Shown: positions 46,811 through 54,576 of the stretch, one piece after another
Layout of the letters: every line of letters begins with the position of its first letter
How positions within the stretch are numbered: position 1 is the first letter of the stretch
DNA from: Parvibaculum lavamentivorans DS-1
GTDB taxonomy: Bacteria; Pseudomonadota; Alphaproteobacteria; Parvibaculales; Parvibaculaceae
Assembly: GCF_000017565.1 (NCBI RefSeq)
Contig: NC_009719.1
Coordinates: 2,401,001-2,465,000, forward strand
Direction: 5' to 3'
DNA: 64,000 bases
Translations under genes and position numbers: made by a program
The notes under the pieces: generated by a model
Told to the model about the DNA's origin: nothing
What the model saw: the letters and a program-made list of their open reading frames with translations, nothing else
Databases searched by the model: none

Positions 46811-48583
46811 GTGCAAGTGGGCGGCGAGGTTCAGGCGGCGGAGGCCGCTGTCGAAGCGGTCGCGGGAGGGATTCACGTTCCTTACCTCAGGGAGGTGATT
46901 GTCTTCCTGATCGCGGCAGTGGCGGTGATGCCGCTGTTTCACTGGTTTCGCGCGAGCACGGTGCTCGGCTATCTCTTCATCGGTGCGGTGATCGGTCCGC
47001 ATGGCTTCGCGCTGATTGCGGAAGGTATCGGGCTTTCCGAGATCGGCGAGTTGGGAGTGGTGTTCCTGCTCTTCACCATCGGGCTCGAGCTTTCATGGCA
47101 GCGGCTCCGCTCCATGCGAACCTATGTGCTGGGGCTGGGCGGCGCGCAGGTTCTCCTCTGCGGGTTGGCGCTGGCCGGCGTTTTCCTTTTGACGGGACTA
47201 TCGGGGCCGGCATCGACCATTCTCGGTTTCGCGCTGGCGCTTTCCTCCACGGCGATCGTGACGCAATTGCTGATCGAGCGCGGCGAGTTCGCGGCGCAGC
47301 CGGGGCGGATCGCGTTTTCGATCCTGCTGATGCAGGACCTTGCGGTGGTGCCGATCCTCGTCATGGTGTCGATCTTCAGCGCCCAGGCGCAAGGCGGCGA
47401 CGAGGTGAATGTTTTCAGCCTTGCCGGGATGGCGACATTGAAAGCCGCCGTGGCGGTGTTGCTGATCCTTACCGTTGGACGATATGTGCTGCGCTGGGTC
47501 TATGGCGTTGTCGCGCGGACGCGCAACCCGGAACTCTTTCTGGCGCTGTCGCTGCTGGCGGCGCTGCTGACGGCGGTGGCGACGGGGGCGGCGGGGCTTT
47601 CGATGGCGCTTGGCGCTTTTCTCGCCGGGCTGCTGCTGTCCGATACGGAATTCCGGCCGCAGATCGAGACGGATATACAGCCATTCAAATCGCTGCTGCT
47701 CGGGCTCTTTTTCATCAGCGTCGGGCTCGGCATGGATTTCACCGTGTTGCGCGACAGTTTCGGTGCGGTGCTCGGACTGATTGCGATGTTCTTGGCGCTG
47801 AAGACGGTGCTGATCGGGCTTCTCACCTTTTCTTTCGGATTGTCGAAACTTTGTTCGCTGCGAACCGGACTGCTGCTGGCGTCCGGCGGCGAGTTCGCTT
47901 TTGTGGTGATTTCGGGCGCGGCGACAGGCGGCGTTTTGCCGCTCGAAGTCGCGCATGTCGTGCAGCTTGCAGCGGCGATCTCGATGGCGCTGACGCCGGG
48001 GCTTGCCGTGCTTGGCGGCTGGCTGCAGACGCGGCTCGAGGGAAAAGAGGGCGAACGGGAGCGCAATGCCGATACGCTGGCGGAAGGGCTCGAGGCGCAT
48101 GTCATCATCGCGGGCTATGGCCGCGTCGGACGGATCATCGGGCGGCTGTTGCGCGAGCAGCAAGTGCCCTATGTGGCGCTCGATCTCAATGCGGCGCTGT
48201 CGCGAGCAGCGCGGACGCGCGGCGAGCTCGTTTATTACGGCGATGCGGCGCGGACCGAGGTGCTGGAGCGGGTGGGCATCGAGCGGGCATCGGCCGTGGT
48301 GGTGACGCTTGACGACAGCGCGGCGGCGAGCCGGCTCGTCCGGGCGCTGCGGACGAAATGGGCCGATGTTCCGATATTCGCGCGGGCGCGGGACCGCGAA
48401 CACATGCTGGACCTGGAAGAGGCAGGGGCGAGCGCCGTTGTGCATGAAGCCCTCGAAGCGTCGCTGCAGCTTTCGGGGCATGTGCTGAAGGCGATCGGCG
48501 CGCCGAACGACGCGACGACGACGCTGATCGACCGCGTGCGCGGCGAGGTCTATGAGCGGCAGGTGGCGGCGAAGGACGAGTAG
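46811..48583 (+). CDS. Monovalent cation:proton antiporter-2 family protein with RCK domain (Kef-type)
   Basis: A 590-residue K+ efflux or cation/proton antiporter. Residues about 20-410 hold some 12-13 membrane spans with the family signatures VLGYLFIGAVIGPHGFALI, FTIGLELSWQRLRSMR and LSSTAIVTQLLIERGE. Residues about 428-560 form a TrkA-N (RCK) nucleotide-binding domain, HVIIAGYGRVGRIIGRLLREQ. The start is GTG at 46811; no earlier ATG with a good ribosome-binding site exists. It stands alone. It is close to KefB/KefC, but glutathione gating is not demonstrable from sequence. Confidence 0.9.
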   Translation: MQVGGEVQAAEAAVEAVAGGIHVPYLREVIVFLIAAVAVMPLFHWFRASTVLGYLFIGAVIGPHGFALIAEGIGLSEIGELGVVFLLFTIGLELSWQRLRSMRTYVLGLGGAQVLLCGLALAGVFLLTGLSGPASTILGFALALSSTAIVTQLLIERGEFAAQPGRIAFSILLMQDLAVVPILVMVSIFSAQAQGGDEVNVFSLAGMATLKAAVAVLLILTVGRYVLRWVYGVVARTRNPELFLALSLLAALLTAVATGAAGLSMALGAFLAGLLLSDTEFRPQIETDIQPFKSLLLGLFFISVGLGMDFTVLRDSFGAVLGLIAMFLALKTVLIGLLTFSFGLSKLCSLRTGLLLASGGEFAFVVISGAATGGVLPLEVAHVVQLAAAISMALTPGLAVLGGWLQTRLEGKEGERERNADTLAEGLEAHVIIAGYGRVGRIIGRLLREQQVPYVALDLNAALSRAARTRGELVYYGDAARTEVLERVGIERASAVVVTLDDSAAASRLVRALRTKWADVPIFARARDREHMLDLEEAGASAVVHEALEASLQLSGHVLKAIGAPNDATTTLIDRVRGEVYERQVAAKDE

Positions 48584-48585
48584 GC

Positions 48586-48939
48586 TCAGGCTTCGTAGAT
48601 CGCGTATTGCTTGCGCGTTCGCGTGACGACTTCCCAGGTGCCGGTAAAGCCGGCCGGGATGACGAAGGCATCTCCCGCCTTCAGCGTCACGGTTTTTCCG
48701 CCGTCCTCGGCGATGCGGCTTTCGCCTTCGAGGATGTGGCAGAACTCATGCTCGGTGTAGTGGATGCGCCAGGCGCCGGGCTCGCTTTCCCAGATGCCGG
48801 AGAAGAACTTGCCATCGGGCGAGGCATAGAGGTTCCAGGTGCGGCTTTCGGGCGTGCCGGAGACGATCCTGTCAGGGGCGGGGGCGCCTTTCTCGGGCGC
48901 GAGGCCGGCAATGGCGAAGGGGATCAGCGCGGTCGTCAT
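48586..48939 (-). CDS. Cupin-domain protein (DUF861-like)
   Basis: A 117-residue single-domain cupin. The pattern GIWESEPGAWRIHYTEHEFCHILEGESRIAEDGG and KAGDAFVIPAGFTGTWEVVTRTRK is that of ureidoglycine aminohydrolase-like (DUF861) cupins. The start at 48939 (MTTALIPFAIAGL) has a GAAGGAG-like site nearby. It lies convergent with the Kef gene, 2 bp from its stop. No enzymatic substrate can be assigned. Confidence 0.85.
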   Translation of the reverse strand: MTTALIPFAIAGLAPEKGAPAPDRIVSGTPESRTWNLYASPDGKFFSGIWESEPGAWRIHYTEHEFCHILEGESRIAEDGGKTVTLKAGDAFVIPAGFTGTWEVVTRTRKQYAIYEA

Positions 48940-49069
48940 CAGGAAGGCTCCGGTTGGTGCGTGCGGCGGCAGCCTAGCATGACGGGGAGGGCTGGCCGGA
49001 AGCTTGCTTGGTTTTGCTCCAGAGCGAAGGTCTGTCCCGAAAAGGGACAGGCCGTGCCAGGAGCAGACG

Positions 49070-50290
49070 ATGAGCCTTTCGAGCGACACAGTTTTTCCCC
49101 AGGAGGCGGCCCGGCGGCCGCGCGGCGGCACGGCCCGTTTCAGGGCGGGGTATGGAGCGCGGCTCGCGCATGCGGCGGGGGTGACGGTTTACGAGAGCCT
49201 GGAGGCGGCGGAGCCGGCATGGCGGGCCTTCGAGGCGCGCGCGACGGGGACGGCTTTTCAGAGCTTCGACTGGCTTTCGGCCTGGTGCAGGCATGTGGCG
49301 AAGGACATGACGCCGGCGATCGTGGTGGTGGCGCAGCAGGGCGAGCCGCTGATGCTGGCGCCGCTTGCCATCGAGCGCCGCTTCGGGCTGCGGCGTCTCG
49401 TCTGGATGGGCGGGAAGCTGGCGGACTACAAGGCGCCGCTGCTGGCGGCGGGCTTCGCGATGAGCGACGCGGAATTCAAGGTGCTGTGGCGGCATATCCG
49501 CCGCGCGCTGCCGCGCCATGACCTCGTGATGCTGGAAAGCCAGCCGGTGTGGCTCGGCTCGCCCTCGGCGCCGCTTGCGAACCCCTTTGCCGGATTGGCG
49601 GGCGGGGCCGCGCCGGACGCGGCCTATGTGTTCGACCTGCCTTCGACATTCGAGGCATTCTCTCAACGCTACCGGGCGGAGACGCGGCGGATCGACCGCT
49701 CGAAGATGCGCAAGCTCGAGGCGATGGGCGAGGTGACGTTCCGTTTCGCGGAGACGGCGGCGGAAACGCTCGAGATGACGGAAAACATTCTGGCGCGCAA
49801 GGCGGCGCAGCTTGCGGCGCAGGGCATTTCGTCGATCTTCGAGAAGGAAAATTATCTGGCGGCGTGGCGCGAACTGGCGGCGCTGCCGGAAGAGCGGCGG
49901 CTGCTTGAGGTGGCGGAGCTGCGGCTCGACGGAGAATTTCTCTCGGGCAGCATCGGCCATATCCGCAACGGGCGCAGCACGCTGATGGTGCATACCTACG
50001 ATCCGGCGAAACTGGCGCGGCTTTCACCGGGGCGGCTGCATCTGCTGAAACTTCTGCAATCGAGCATCGAGCGCGGCATTGCGGTTTACGATCTCTCGGT
50101 CGGGTATCTGCCGTACAAGGAAAGTTTCTGCGACACGCCGATGGAGATGCGGAACGGCATCATGGGCGTGAGCGTGGCGGGATGGCCGGCCGCCGCGGCG
50201 ATCCGGGCACAGCTTGCGGCGAAGCGGTTCGTCAAGAATGACCGGCGGCTGATGGCGCTGGTGCAGCGGCTGCGGGCGCGGCTCGCCTGA
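49070..50290 (+). CDS. GNAT-family (CelD/BcsL-like) acetyltransferase
   Basis: A 406-residue protein of the CelD/BcsL acyltransferase group (COG5653), a double GNAT-like fold found near exopolysaccharide and cellulose loci. Markers: WRAFEARATGTAFQSFDWLSAWC, YRAETRRIDRSKMRKLEAMG and EFLSGSIGHIRNGRSTLMVHTYDPAKLARLSPGRLHLLKLL, ending FCDTPMEMRNGIMGV. The ATG at 49070 follows CAGGAGC. No polysaccharide genes are nearby, so the acceptor is unknown. Confidence 0.83.
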   Translation: MSLSSDTVFPQEAARRPRGGTARFRAGYGARLAHAAGVTVYESLEAAEPAWRAFEARATGTAFQSFDWLSAWCRHVAKDMTPAIVVVAQQGEPLMLAPLAIERRFGLRRLVWMGGKLADYKAPLLAAGFAMSDAEFKVLWRHIRRALPRHDLVMLESQPVWLGSPSAPLANPFAGLAGGAAPDAAYVFDLPSTFEAFSQRYRAETRRIDRSKMRKLEAMGEVTFRFAETAAETLEMTENILARKAAQLAAQGISSIFEKENYLAAWRELAALPEERRLLEVAELRLDGEFLSGSIGHIRNGRSTLMVHTYDPAKLARLSPGRLHLLKLLQSSIERGIAVYDLSVGYLPYKESFCDTPMEMRNGIMGVSVAGWPAAAAIRAQLAAKRFVKNDRRLMALVQRLRARLA

Positions 50291-50293
50291 GGC

Positions 50294-50848
50294 TCAAGCC
50301 GGCCGGGCATCCCACGGCTCCAGCACGCCGGCGATGCGGCGGGGGAGCGGCATTTCCATCTGGGCGATGGCGGCGGCGGAAATTTCCTCGTGGTTGAGCC
50401 AGCGCGAGGTCTCGCCCTCGCGGACGAAACCCAGGACCACCTGTGCATAGGTCAGGTCCGGCTGGTGGGCCAGCGCCTCGGCGCGGAGCGTGGCGATGGA
50501 GGGTTCGCCGTTCTCGCCGGTGAGGAGCGAGCGGCTGCCCATGACCTCGATCAGGAGGCCGCCCGGCGCAATGAGCGCATCGAGCGCGGCGCGCAGCAGC
50601 TCCGCACGCGGACGAATCCAGGTGAGGGCGACGTCGAAGGGGGCGTGAGGCTCCAGCGCGGCGAGGAAGGCGGCTTCATCATCATAGCTCTGCGCGACGC
50701 GGACGAGTTTCGTGTCGAGCGTATCGGCGCCGAAGGAGAAGCCGCCGGCGCGACGCGAGACGAGCACCGCCTTGTCCGAACGGGCGACGGCGTGAACCGA
50801 GGCCGCGTTCAGCATGCCCGTGGTGCCGAGGAGGAGGGTTGTCGTCAC
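50294..50848 (-). CDS. Rossmann-like protein of unknown function
   Basis: A 184-residue protein starting MTTTLLLGTTGMLNAASVHAVARSD, a short-chain-dehydrogenase-like or NAD-binding strand-turn-helix, followed by DVALTWIRPRAELLRAALDALIAPGGLLIEVMGSRS. There is no Tyr-x3-Lys pair, so ordinary SDR chemistry is unlikely. It is convergent with the GNAT gene (stops 3 bp apart). An expected family could be a short alphaproteobacterial NmrA-like group, but I do not recognise it. Confidence 0.6.
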   Translation of the reverse strand: MTTTLLLGTTGMLNAASVHAVARSDKAVLVSRRAGGFSFGADTLDTKLVRVAQSYDDEAAFLAALEPHAPFDVALTWIRPRAELLRAALDALIAPGGLLIEVMGSRSLLTGENGEPSIATLRAEALAHQPDLTYAQVVLGFVREGETSRWLNHEEISAAAIAQMEMPLPRRIAGVLEPWDARPA

Positions 50849-50865
50849 GGCTGGCCTCCGCCGGA

Positions 50866-51204
50866 TCAGTCGGTGAGGTCGTTCCAGCCGTCGCGGAAGG
50901 CGTGGCCGATGCGGGTGAAGAAGTTGCCGGTTTCCTTGACGGCGTCGCGCGTGCCGTGGCCGATCTCGGTCGTCACTTCGTCGGCGGTGTCGCCGACCGT
51001 GTGGACCGCGTCGCGGGTGCCGTGGCCGATGGCGGTGGTGGCGTCGCGCGCGCCATGGCCGATGGTGCGGCCGCCTTCCTTGACGCCGTCCACGGCCTGA
51101 CCGACGGGCGAACGCTCGTTGCCGTCGCCATCCTTTGCGAAGGAAGCGGCGCCGGGGATCGCCAGCGAGATCGTCAGTGCAACGATCGCGAGTTTCGCGC
51201 GCAT
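50866..51204 (-). CDS. Small exported protein with an 11-residue repeat
   Basis: A 112-residue protein with a signal peptide (MRAKLAIVALTISLAIPGAA, cleavage near residue 20-23). The mature part is built on an 11-residue repeat, clear at 48 (IGHGARDATTA), 59 (IGHGTRDAVHT), 70 (VGDTADEVTTE) and 81 (IGHGTRDAVKE), with weaker copies before and after (RIGHAFRDGW at about 98). Such 11-mers occur in LEA-like and apolipoprotein-like amphipathic helices that bind membranes or protect proteins. No domain family is recognised. The following gene on this strand is the Rossmann-like protein. Confidence 0.72.
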   Translation of the reverse strand: MRAKLAIVALTISLAIPGAASFAKDGDGNERSPVGQAVDGVKEGGRTIGHGARDATTAIGHGTRDAVHTVGDTADEVTTEIGHGTRDAVKETGNFFTRIGHAFRDGWNDLTD

Positions 51205-51274
51205 GTGTGTGTCTCCATGAAAGGTCTCGGTCTCGCGGGGACCATATGCGGGGAATATGGCGAAAGCGTGCAGG

Positions 51275-51775
51275 TCAGAACATGCCTTCCGGCGGCGGTT
51301 TCTTCTTCCTTTTCCGCTCGATCATGATGCCGGGATAGGCTTTGAGCGGGGCCAGGGGTTCGCCATTATAGGCCCAGTCGGGCATCTCCTTCAGGCCGGC
51401 ATGGTAGCGGGGTTCGCGGCCGGTGCGGGCGGTGAAGAGGGCGCGGGGGATGTTGATGACGTGGCGGGAGCGGTCGCGCTCGTAGAAGAGGGGCGTGCCG
51501 CAGCGGCGGCAGAAGCTGCGGGCGGTGCCGGGCTCTTCGTAGCGTGTGATGTCGTCTTCGCCGGAGGTGAGGCGGAAACGCTTCTTCCAGCTTCCGACCC
51601 AGCACATGGCGGCGGCGCCGGTCGTTTCGCGCGTCGCCTGCGAATGATCGTGCCAGGCCCAGAGGGCGGGGACCATGATCTCGAAGCGGACGGCGCCGCA
51701 GCGGCACTTGCCCTGTGCCCATTGGACATGGGCGAGGGTGCGCTTCTTCGCGGGGCTTGCAGGCTTCCGTTCCAT
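51275..51775 (-). CDS. GFA/CENP-V family zinc-binding protein
   Basis: A 166-residue protein of the glutathione-dependent formaldehyde-activating (GFA) family. The zinc-binding Cys pattern is seen in KCRCGAVRFE (two Cys), AAMCWVGSW and SFCRRCGTPLFY. The ATG at 51775 begins MERKPASPAKKRT. The true substrate of most family members is unknown; formaldehyde activation is a historical name. A Lys-rich C-terminus follows (MIERKRKKKPP). Confidence 0.85.
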   Translation of the reverse strand: MERKPASPAKKRTLAHVQWAQGKCRCGAVRFEIMVPALWAWHDHSQATRETTGAAAMCWVGSWKKRFRLTSGEDDITRYEEPGTARSFCRRCGTPLFYERDRSRHVINIPRALFTARTGREPRYHAGLKEMPDWAYNGEPLAPLKAYPGIMIERKRKKKPPPEGMF

Positions 51776-51906
51776 CTCTCCTCCGGGCGTGGCGCGAGCA
51801 TAGACCGGGGCCGCGCGGGCAGGCGAGGACCATTGACAGAAAGTTGACTTGAGGGAGGGCGGCGCGGCTCCCACATTTCCCGCAGGCAACAGAAGGGGTG
51901 GAGACG

Positions 51907-52314
51907 ATGGCCGATTTCATGGAAGCGCTGCAGGCGGCGAGCGCGTCGCAGGATGCCTATGTGGCGACGCTGCCGGTGTGGGTGCATTACTGGATGTACT
52001 GGATGCTGGCCGTGCTCGGGCTCGGCAGCCTGGTGTTTTCGTTTTTCCGGGTGGAGGCGCGGTGGATGCTGCTCTCCTTCGTCGTCACCATGATCGCGAC
52101 GATGGCGCTCGGCATGGCGGTCGGCTGGAACAAGCTCTGGGGCGTCACGCATCTCGTGTTCTGGACGCCGGTGCTTGTCTATTACATCCGGCGCTGGCCG
52201 CTGGTGGCGAAGAAGAGCGTGTTCGGCGTCTGGTTCGTCGTGGCGACGGCGACGCTGGCGGTGTCGCTGGTGTTCGATGTGAAGGATTTTGTGGAGTATT
52301 TGTTGGAGGTGTGA
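51907..52314 (+). CDS. Small four-span membrane protein
   Basis: A 135-residue integral membrane protein with four predicted spans (about residues 30-48, 54-74, 78-95 and 104-124). The ATG at 51907 follows GGGGTGGAG and a GTG at 51898 is an in-frame alternative. No family is recognised. It is the last host-like gene before the AT-rich ATPase/PIN cassette; base composition here is about 68% G+C in a sampled line. Confidence 0.7.
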   Translation: MADFMEALQAASASQDAYVATLPVWVHYWMYWMLAVLGLGSLVFSFFRVEARWMLLSFVVTMIATMALGMAVGWNKLWGVTHLVFWTPVLVYYIRRWPLVAKKSVFGVWFVVATATLAVSLVFDVKDFVEYLLEV

Positions 52315-52502
52315 GGGCTTTTCGTCCATTAGGGGCAACCGCAGTTATACTGCGGGGTCCCGCTCGTTCTATTTGGAAATATGAGGAGCAAGGATCGTTC
52401 GCACAGCTCGATAATTTGGATGCAGAAGATCTTGGCCTAGGGTAGCTTCTGGCTTAAGGGAGGTAACTCTTCGGCTTGTTGAGTCGGGCATTTGGAGGGG
52501 TG
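52315..52502. other. Junction between core genome and the AT-rich ATPase/PIN cassette
   Basis: These 188 bp have no gene. They hold a perfect 7-bp hairpin, CCGCAGT-tat-ACTGCGG, at 52339-52355, and then a leader of mixed composition ending in a strong ribosome-binding site, TTTGGAGGGG, 4 bp before the ATPase ATG. G+C content begins to fall here. No direct repeats or integrase gene were seen at either end. Confidence 0.45.
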
Positions 52503-53879
52503 ATGGCTAGGGCGGCAACTAAGCGCAAAGCGAATTCAAAGAAGGTGCGCAGTCAGAAGAAAGTTTTTCGGCGCGTGTATGCTGAAAACTTTCGCGGCTT
52601 CGCTAAAATCGATTTTCAAATTAAAGATGTAACTTTTGTCGTTGGTGACAACAGCTCAGGTAAAACTTCCTTGATCTACTTGCTGTCGGTGATTGCGAGC
52701 AGAGATTTTGGCAATCAGTTTGATATTTTTTCTGACTCCTCTCCCCTTTCCACGATTGATGATGTTCGGTCTCCATTTGTGACTGGAGATAAGACCGTCG
52801 TTGGCTTCAGTCTGGTGCGGCGTCATTTTGACGACAGTGGCGAAGAGCGAGCAAGCGTAGAGGCTAGATTCGCCGAGTACACGCATTCGGGAAAACATGA
52901 ATGCGTCGCCACGAAGATTGGCGCTTTGCGGGATAAACAGGCTCGGTTCGTTTTGCGAAAAAACAGAACTTTCTACCGCAAGAACGTAACTATCGAAGAA
53001 GGAGCGGTTGAGAAGAAAATTGAAAGTTTTTTTGAGGGGTGGAGCGATGAGTCGCTTAGTTATAATCGCTACATAAGCTTTCCGCCGACGCTTGAAATAT
53101 CCGGCGAGCATTGGTCGGTAGTGCTGGTCGATGTGGACAAGGAAAAAAATTCGATTTCCATGCCTTATATGCGAACAACACCCCTAGTCAATTTCATTCA
53201 GTACGGCCCAATGAGGATTAGCCCTGAACACGTTTACAGCGGACACGCTATTCCTCAAGATCACCGGGGAGCGCACACTCCCGCGATGCTCAAGAAAATC
53301 TACGACAGCAGGAAAACCTCTAAGAGTTCGAGAATAATTGAGAAGATCAACAAGTTCGGCGTTCAAAGTGGAATGTTCGACCAAGTAATTGTCAATTCTT
53401 ACAATAAGAGAGATTCAAAGGCTCCGTTTGGCATCCACATAGAAAAACGTGGTCACATATTTTCAATTGATGAGGTGGGATACGGAGTATCTCAGGTGCT
53501 GCCAATTATTATTGATGCAATTCGGAGCATCGGATCGAGCGACACAATGATTTCGATTCAGCAACCGGAACTGCACCTTCATCCCAAAGCTCAGGCGGCA
53601 TTTGGAGAGCTGGTCTACGAACTTGCTGGGGAGGGGATAGCCTTTTTCATCGAAACCCACAGTGATTATATCATTGATCGCTTCCGCTACTGTCTATTCA
53701 AGTCGAAGAAAGAAGCGGGATTTGAGAGTGGAATACTGCTTTCGGAGAATACACCGGAAGGAAATCGTATTAGCGAAATCAATATAGACGGCAACGGCGG
53801 GGTGAGTGACGCTCCTTCAGGGTACAGAGAGTTTTTTCTACAGGAAGACAATCGGCTATTTGACATGCTGTGGCGTTAA
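52503..53879 (+). CDS. SMC/OLD-like AAA-family ATPase (first gene of a two-gene cassette)
   Basis: A 458-residue ATPase of the AAA_15/AAA_21 (OLD/SMC-like, COG4938-type) kind. Walker A is GDNSSGKT at residues 48-55. The ABC-type signature region is VGYGVSQVLP (about 325-334), Walker B is ISIQQPELHLHP (about 350-361), and a switch His is in FFIETHSDYIIDRF (about 381-394). The long insert between 60 and 320 is where these proteins carry coiled-coil or target-sensing parts. C-terminal FFLQEDNRLFDMLWR is as in that family. The ATG at 52503 has GGAGGGG upstream. It is AT-rich (22 G/C in 60 bases at 52621). The second gene starts 9 bp after the stop. I do not recognise it as a named defence protein. 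Confidence 0.85.
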   Translation: MARAATKRKANSKKVRSQKKVFRRVYAENFRGFAKIDFQIKDVTFVVGDNSSGKTSLIYLLSVIASRDFGNQFDIFSDSSPLSTIDDVRSPFVTGDKTVVGFSLVRRHFDDSGEERASVEARFAEYTHSGKHECVATKIGALRDKQARFVLRKNRTFYRKNVTIEEGAVEKKIESFFEGWSDESLSYNRYISFPPTLEISGEHWSVVLVDVDKEKNSISMPYMRTTPLVNFIQYGPMRISPEHVYSGHAIPQDHRGAHTPAMLKKIYDSRKTSKSSRIIEKINKFGVQSGMFDQVIVNSYNKRDSKAPFGIHIEKRGHIFSIDEVGYGVSQVLPIIIDAIRSIGSSDTMISIQQPELHLHPKAQAAFGELVYELAGEGIAFFIETHSDYIIDRFRYCLFKSKKEAGFESGILLSENTPEGNRISEINIDGNGGVSDAPSGYREFFLQEDNRLFDMLWR

Positions 53880-53888
53880 GGGGGGGAG

Positions 53889-54341
53889 ATGAATCTCTGC
53901 TTTGATATTGGCCCTTTAAGGGACATGGTGACGGGCGCTGAGTGGTACGGAGATCTTAGGCGTGAGGTTGAAAGTTCATCGGCGAGCATAGTGGTTACCG
54001 AAGGCCAGTACCGAACGGAGATTAAGAAGGTTGTGCTTGTTGGCAGGTGGTTGATTGAGATGGATCGACAAGGCAGGGTAAAAAATCTGCCTATTGATGA
54101 CGTAAACAAGTGCATTGCAGAAATTGTCTCTCACCCTCAGGCAAACTGCAGCGAGTGTGATGACCATCATCTTTTTTCAATGTGCTACGTTGGACGAGCA
54201 AAGTACCTTTTTACTCAAGATGATCGGTTGGCGAAGTGTCGAAAAAAGATGAAACCAAATAATAAGCTAAAGAAATTTTGTTCGGTGAAAATTGTGCACG
54301 ATGAGAAAACTTATAAGAATCACAGAGGCCGAATGGTTTGA
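53889..54341 (+). CDS. PIN-like nuclease candidate (second gene of the ATPase cassette)
   Basis: A 150-residue protein with the spacing of a PIN-domain ribonuclease: Asp6 (NLCFDIG), an acidic residue near 39-44 (TEGQYRTEIK), Asp91-Asp92 (ECDDHHLFSMC) and Asp111-Asp112 (FTQDDRLAKC). The phrase YLFTQDDRLAKC matches the typical final strand and Asp of PIN domains. Sequence identity to known PIN families is low, so this is a structural-pattern call. It follows a GGGGGGAG site and is 9 bp after the ATPase. It is very AT-rich (18 G/C in 60 bases at 54241), unlike the flanking core genes. Toxin or effector function is an inference from the pair. Confidence 0.65.
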   Translation: MNLCFDIGPLRDMVTGAEWYGDLRREVESSSASIVVTEGQYRTEIKKVVLVGRWLIEMDRQGRVKNLPIDDVNKCIAEIVSHPQANCSECDDHHLFSMCYVGRAKYLFTQDDRLAKCRKKMKPNNKLKKFCSVKIVHDEKTYKNHRGRMV

Positions 54342-54474
54342 CGGCAATATTTCTATGTGCCGACTATTCGTGACGCTGTGCCCGTGAAACAAGCTCCGCC
54401 TACACTGGGAACTTTCAGTTATTTTATAGATTTTGTCAGTTTGGGTTCTGGACTTTTTCGCTGGCCTGCGGCGA

Positions 54475-54491
54475 TCTCGCAATGACGACGG
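54475..54491. repeat. Partial repeat of the CGTCATTGCGAG type
   Basis: The 17 bases TCTCGCAATGACGACGG are the reverse of CCGTCGTCATTGCGAGA, a sequence common in alphaproteobacterial intergenic repeats. It lies between the PIN-like gene and the uvrB stop. It has no inverted partner nearby, so it could be a decayed copy or a chance match; it marks the approximate right edge of the AT-rich cassette. Confidence 0.35.
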
Positions 54492-54576
54492 AGAACGGAG
54501 GTTTTGAAGAATGCCCCCGTTCCAAACCGCCTCTATGGGTTGACCTTCCCCGAGGGAAAGGTGGGAGGAGATGCCG

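Noticed and set aside
54267-54482. A 71-codon minus-strand frame after the PIN-like gene
   Set aside because: It overlaps the end of the PIN-like gene, has no ribosome-binding site or recognisable sequence, and could arise by chance in AT-rich DNA.
52315-54576. Att-site direct repeats or an integrase at the edges of the AT-rich cassette
   Set aside because: I searched the flanks by eye and found only a small hairpin and a partial repeat. Neither is a convincing attachment site, and no integrase or transposase gene is present.
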